Below are positions 60,513 to 64,000 of a stretch of 64,000 nt of DNA, in pieces. The position numbers were made by a program, and so were the translations under genes. Under the pieces are notes generated by a model that worked only from the letters and a program-made list of their open reading frames with translations, was not told the origin of the DNA and did not search any database. Source of the stretch: Algoriphagus marincola DSM 16067 (GTDB taxonomy: Bacteria; Bacteroidota; Bacteroidia; Cytophagales; Cyclobacteriaceae); NCBI RefSeq assembly GCF_000429405.1, contig NZ_AUBU01000013.1:1-64000 (forward strand), read 5' to 3'. How positions within the stretch are numbered: the stretch's first letter is position 1; each line of letters opens with the position of its first letter.

Positions 60513-61103
60513 ATGAACAAGCATATAGTATTTCTGGCGCTAACTGTGACACTACTTTCCGGTCAGCTTTTGGCCCAAGAAACCAATGAAAATGCACTTC
60601 AATCCGGCACAATCGATGAACAGTTTGACTATATCTACGGAGCTTCAAATAATTATCAAGAGTATAAGGTCGTCAGAAGGTCATTTTTGGATCGATTAAA
60701 ATCAAATATGCTAGACTCCATCCAAACCATGCGAGGAGAGGTTTTGGAACTAAAAAAAGACGTACAAACCCGACAGGATTCTATTCAATCTATTCAAAAT
60801 CTTCTTGCACAGACTGAGTCCGAAAAGCAGGAGGCTATAGCCGCCAAGGACAACTTCAACTTCCTTGGGCTTGGAATTCAAAAAGGGGTCTACTCTACGT
60901 TTATGTGGGTTTTGGTAGGAGCATTAGCGGCAGCTTTAGCCCTTTTCTCATTTAAATATTTCAGAAGTTTTTCAAAAATCAAAAAGGCCGAAAAAGACCT
61001 CGCCGAACTACAGGAGGAATTTGAACAGCACCGCAAAAATACCTTGGAGCGGGAGCGCAAACTCAAGCGAGAACTAATTGATGCCCAAATGGGTAAATCC
61101 TGA
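60513..61103 (+). CDS. exported coiled-coil membrane protein (often misnamed tRNA methyltransferase)
   Basis: I choose the ATG at 60513 (196 residues, MNKHIVFLALTVTLLSGQLL), which gives a signal peptide ending near LLAQ. A TTG at 60480 would prepend 11 polar residues. The mature part has SGTIDEQFDYIYGASNNYQE, then YKVVRRSFLDRLKSNMLDSI, a pattern common in Bacteroidota. A heptad-rich helix, one membrane helix (YSTFMWVLVGALAAALALFS) and a basic coiled-coil tail follow. Homologues are often labelled tRNA (guanine-N1)-methyltransferase in databases, but no SPOUT fold or methyltransferase motif is present. Function unknown. Confidence 0.75.
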   Translation: MNKHIVFLALTVTLLSGQLLAQETNENALQSGTIDEQFDYIYGASNNYQEYKVVRRSFLDRLKSNMLDSIQTMRGEVLELKKDVQTRQDSIQSIQNLLAQTESEKQEAIAAKDNFNFLGLGIQKGVYSTFMWVLVGALAAALALFSFKYFRSFSKIKKAEKDLAELQEEFEQHRKNTLERERKLKRELIDAQMGKS

Positions 61104-61117
61104 CTTGAAAAGTCTCC

Positions 61118-62233
61118 ATGAAGGATTATGACTATGTGGTAATCGGACTCGGGGCTGTAGGATCCGCCGCCCTTTATTTTCTCTCGAAGAGGGGAAAGAG
61201 GATTCTTGGAATCGACCGCTTTGACCCTCCGCATAGCATGGGCTCCTCACATGGGGAAACCCGAATCACCCGACTGGCTGTGGGTGAAGGAAGAGAGTAT
61301 GTCAAGTTTGCTCGTCGATCCCAAGAGATCTGGCAAGAAATCGAAAAAGAGGCAGGAATTGAGCTTTTCAAACAAGCAGGAGGACTTTTGATCGAGTCCG
61401 GCCAAGAAGCTTGGGTGAAATATGGAGGCTCTAGCTTTTTTGATCAAACCAAACAAATCGCTGATTCAGAATCTATTCCACACTCGATTTTTGATCAGAA
61501 GAGATTGAGTGGAGAATTTCCTCAGTTCAATTTTCCGGAAAAGGTAAGAGGGTACTATGAGCCAAGTGCAGGATTTGTCTTTCCTGAGAAAACCATACAA
61601 GTACAATTGGATCTTTCCGTAAAGAATGGTGCTAAGGTCCGAGTTCATCAGCCGGTGTTGGGTATTCAGCAAAAAGCGGGATTCGTTGAAATCCAACTTA
61701 GAGAGGAAACCCTTCGTGCCAAAAAAGTAATCCTATCTACCGGCGGTTGGGTAAAGGACTTTGTCGATCCAAGCTTTCAGAAGAAGTTTAAAATCTGTAG
61801 ACAAGTGCTTCACTGGGTGAAGATGAAGGAAGATAGTCCTTTGAAATCCTTGAACTCTGTATTTATGTGGGGATATGGTCCAAAGCCCACAGATTTCTTG
61901 TATGGTTTTCCAAGCCAAGATCAGGAAACGCTGAAGATAGCCTCTGAGCAATTTTTGGAAACTGAGCATCCTGAGCAAATCGATCGCTCTGTGAGCAAGC
62001 TGGAGCAAGAAAGGTTTTGGAAAGAGAAATTGGAAGGAAAGTTTGTGGGACTTTTACCTGAAATCGTGCGAAGTGAGGTTTGTTTCTACACCGTTACCGA
62101 AGACGCCCGATTTATTTTGCAGCCACATCCACAGATGGATCGCATTTCCTTAGTTTCTGCTTGCTCAGGTCACGGGTTCAAACATGCAAGTGCTCTTGGG
62201 GAAATGCTAGCTGCGCAAGTTTTGGCCGAATAA
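61118..62233 (+). CDS. monomeric sarcosine oxidase / N-methyltryptophan oxidase-type flavoenzyme
   Basis: This 371-residue FAD enzyme of the DadA/MSOX fold has the dinucleotide motif VVIGLGAVGSAALYFL near the N terminus, the SSHGETRITRLAVGEGREYV segment typical of sarcosine and N-methyltryptophan oxidases, and a C-terminal SACSGHGFKHASALGEMLA loop. Cys322 in VCFYTVTED sits where covalent flavin attachment occurs in monomeric sarcosine oxidase. Expected activity is oxidative demethylation of an N-methyl amino acid, yielding formaldehyde and H2O2; the substrate is unresolved. It is 14 bp after the previous gene. Confidence 0.88.
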   Translation: MKDYDYVVIGLGAVGSAALYFLSKRGKRILGIDRFDPPHSMGSSHGETRITRLAVGEGREYVKFARRSQEIWQEIEKEAGIELFKQAGGLLIESGQEAWVKYGGSSFFDQTKQIADSESIPHSIFDQKRLSGEFPQFNFPEKVRGYYEPSAGFVFPEKTIQVQLDLSVKNGAKVRVHQPVLGIQQKAGFVEIQLREETLRAKKVILSTGGWVKDFVDPSFQKKFKICRQVLHWVKMKEDSPLKSLNSVFMWGYGPKPTDFLYGFPSQDQETLKIASEQFLETEHPEQIDRSVSKLEQERFWKEKLEGKFVGLLPEIVRSEVCFYTVTEDARFILQPHPQMDRISLVSACSGHGFKHASALGEMLAAQVLAE

Positions 62234-62283
62234 CCCTTTCCTCAAATTTCCATGTTTTGGAAGCTTCTTTTCAATCAAAAGGC

Positions 62284-62291
62284 TATTTTTG
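62284..62291 (+). promoter_or_regulatory. candidate promoter for the ABC transporter gene
   Basis: TATTTTTG matches the -7 consensus and ends 18 bp before the ATG at 62310. A TTTTG ending at 62260 lies 23 bp upstream, slightly beyond the usual spacing. Confidence 0.5.
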
Positions 62292-62309
62292 CACCAATAT
62301 TAATTCAGA

Positions 62310-64000
62310 ATGGCTAAAAAAAGGGGAGCGGCGTTAGAAGATCACGAGAAGCGTAAGTTAAGCAAGCAAAATTTTCAAAAACTAGGCGGAATATTCCGTT
62401 TCATGGTTCCATACAAGGGAAGGTTTATCCTTGGTTTGGTGTTTTTGCTTTTGTCATCGCTTACCCTGCTGACCTTCCCCTTTGTTGCAGGCAAACTGAT
62501 TGATACAGCTCAGGGCAGTGACTGGATCATTCAGGACATTGATTCCATTGCTTTTTTACTGTTGGGCATTCTAGCAATCCAAAGTGTCTTTTCCTTTTTC
62601 CGAGTTTGGTTGTTTGCCCAAGTATCTGAGCGCTCTATGCGGGATATACGTCTGGCACTTTATAGCCGAATGTTGAGATTACCGATGACTTTTTTCGACA
62701 AGCGAAGAACAGGGGAGTTGATTTCAAGAATCACTTCGGACGTCAGTTTGCTTCAAGACACCTTTTCAGTAACCTTAGCGGAGCTTTTTAGACAGGTAGT
62801 TACTCTTCTGGCAGGTATAGCCTTTCTTTTCTTTACTACACCGAAGCTTACCTTCTTCATGCTGGGATCCTTCCCGGTTTTGGTTTTGCTGGCAATGGTT
62901 TTCGGTAGGTTTATCCGCTCTCTGAGTAAGAAAACACAGGATGAACTCGCCTCAGCCAATGTCATCGTAGAGGAGACTTTACAGTCGATTTCAACTGTAA
63001 AGTCTTTTGTGGGTGAAGCCTATGAGTCTTTACGCTACTCCAATAAGTTGGGAGATGTGGTTCAAGTGGCTTTGCGTACAGCCAAGTTCAGAGGAGCCTT
63101 TATTTCTTTTATCATTTTTGCGCTTTTCGGAGGTATCGTAGCAGTAATGTGGTACGGAGCAAGCTTGGTGGCAAGTGGGGAGATGAGTGTGGGTGAATTG
63201 GTATCATTTGTTCTTTATACCACTTTTATTGGGGGGTCGATTGCCGGCTTGGGAGATATTTATAGTCAGGTCCAAAAAGCAATCGGAAGTTCTGAAAGAG
63301 TCTTGGAAATACTGGAAGAGTCAGAAGAAAAAAGCGGAAAAAGCAGTGCTCAGGAGGAAATTCGGGAAATCGAGCTATCCAACGTCGAGTTTCGATATCC
63401 AACCCGCCCTGAAATGGCTGTTTTGAAGTCACTTTCCATGCGAATTAATACGGGAGACAAAGTGGCATTAGTCGGTCATTCCGGAGCAGGAAAATCGACC
63501 ATCATCCAACTTTTACTGAGGTTTTATGAGGTAGAGAAGGGATCCATTTCCATCAATGGAAAGTCTATCAATAACTGGAATTTGGACGAGCTCAGAAGGC
63601 ATATCGGGATGGTTCCGCAGGAGGTTTTGCTTTTTGGAGGAAGTATCCGCGAAAATATAGCTTATGCACGTCCGGAGGCTACTGAGGAAGAAATCATTGA
63701 TGCTGCCAAAAAAGCCAATGCATGGCAGTTTATCTCTCAGTTTCCAGAAGGACTGGATACATTGGTTGGAGAGCGGGGAGTAAAGCTTTCCGGTGGTCAG
63801 CGTCAGCGTGTAGCCATTGCTAGAGCTATTTTGAAAGATCCTAGCCTCTTGATTCTCGATGAGGCAACTTCTTCATTGGATGCCGAATCAGAAGCCCTTG
63901 TTCAGGAAGCCCTAGACGAACTGATGAAAGGAAGGACAACGATCATCATCGCCCATAGATTAGCGACGATTCGAAAAGTCGACCGAATCTACGTCCTTAG
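62310..64000 (+). CDS. ABC transporter, transmembrane plus ATP-binding domain (MsbA-type), 3' end outside window
   Basis: The frame runs from ATG at 62310 (MAKKRGAALEDHEKRK) to the window end with no stop, so only the last few residues are missing. The N-terminal ~300 residues form six helices of the ABC exporter type 1 fold (e.g. GLVFLLLSSLTLLTFPFVAG). The ATPase domain shows Walker A LVGHSGAGKSTIIQLLL, Q-loop MVPQEVLLFGGSIRENI, the signature KLSGGQRQRVAIARA, Walker B LLILDEATSSLDAESE, and the H-loop IIIAHRLATIRK. This half-transporter should work as a homodimer, exporting lipid or a hydrophobic compound; the substrate is not clear. Confidence 0.93.
   Translation, partial: MAKKRGAALEDHEKRKLSKQNFQKLGGIFRFMVPYKGRFILGLVFLLLSSLTLLTFPFVAGKLIDTAQGSDWIIQDIDSIAFLLLGILAIQSVFSFFRVWLFAQVSERSMRDIRLALYSRMLRLPMTFFDKRRTGELISRITSDVSLLQDTFSVTLAELFRQVVTLLAGIAFLFFTTPKLTFFMLGSFPVLVLLAMVFGRFIRSLSKKTQDELASANVIVEETLQSISTVKSFVGEAYESLRYSNKLGDVVQVALRTAKFRGAFISFIIFALFGGIVAVMWYGASLVASGEMSVGELVSFVLYTTFIGGSIAGLGDIYSQVQKAIGSSERVLEILEESEEKSGKSSAQEEIREIELSNVEFRYPTRPEMAVLKSLSMRINTGDKVALVGHSGAGKSTIIQLLLRFYEVEKGSISINGKSINNWNLDELRRHIGMVPQEVLLFGGSIRENIAYARPEATEEEIIDAAKKANAWQFISQFPEGLDTLVGERGVKLSGGQRQRVAIARAILKDPSLLILDEATSSLDAESEALVQEALDELMKGRTTIIIAHRLATIRKVDRIYVL

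Noticed and set aside
1-64000. tRNA, rRNA, CRISPR array, insertion sequence or integrase
   Set aside because: No cloverleaf, repeat-spacer pattern or transposase/integrase-like protein was found by reading; short spacing between genes leaves little room for them.

Overview
The window reads as chromosomal DNA of a marine-type Bacteroidota, most likely Cytophagales/Cyclobacteriaceae and plausibly Algoriphagus. This is inferred from a type IX secretion cargo with a gliding-motility C-terminal domain beside a PorP/SprF partner, from several matches to the Bacteroidota -7 promoter TAnnTTTG, from weak Shine-Dalgarno sites, and from an extracellular contractile injection system (eCIS) laid out like those described from Algoriphagus. 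No tRNA, rRNA, CRISPR array, transposase or prophage integrase was found.

1-22774 is mainly housekeeping. It holds the 3' end of a DUF11-repeat surface adhesin with its PorP/SprF partner, a GNAT acetyltransferase, a quinone-reductase-like enzyme, an M20 dipeptidase and a DsbD-like thiol:disulfide interchange protein. A small conserved gene, batD, aroC (chorismate synthase) and a dicarboxylate/amino-acid:cation symporter follow. Next come the cytochrome c maturation genes ccmC-ccmD-ccmE-ccmF, with a Cys-type CcmE. After these is a signalling operon (seven-helix membrane protein, histidine kinase, LuxR-type regulator, Gfo/Idh/MocA oxidoreductase), then a PLP-dependent dehydratase, an M23 peptidase, coaX and an SSAT-like acetyltransferase.

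22775-23774 is a RES-Xre toxin-antitoxin pair with a clear promoter and three TTGCAA repeats at the likely operator.

23812-50860 (minus strand) is an 18-gene eCIS transcribed leftward with almost no intergenic space. In transcription order: DUF4255 tube terminator, an unrecognised 376-aa protein, two sheath proteins, two tube proteins, a 51-residue DUF5908 protein, LysM hub protein, VgrG-like spike, PAAR tip, gp25, two very large baseplate proteins, a 1116-aa multidomain protein, the tape-measure protein, an AAA+ ATPase, a 55-residue charged protein, and a 1252-aa DUF4157 (eCIS core) protein. The last is probably a cargo or effector, with a compositionally distinct C-terminal module. A 249-bp AT-rich gap and an unrecognised helical-repeat gene lie upstream. 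This is the most interesting part of the window. Its least explained parts are the 1116-aa, 376-aa and 55-aa proteins, the insertion domain in one sheath, and the C-terminal domain of the cargo.

51110-64000 returns to ordinary genes: a membrane protein, rbfA, an FtsX/LolC-E-type permease, a TPR lipoprotein or secreted protein paired with a 1170-aa multi-spanning sensor-like protein, a small coiled-coil membrane protein, a sarcosine-oxidase-type flavoenzyme, and an MsbA-type ABC transporter cut by the window end.
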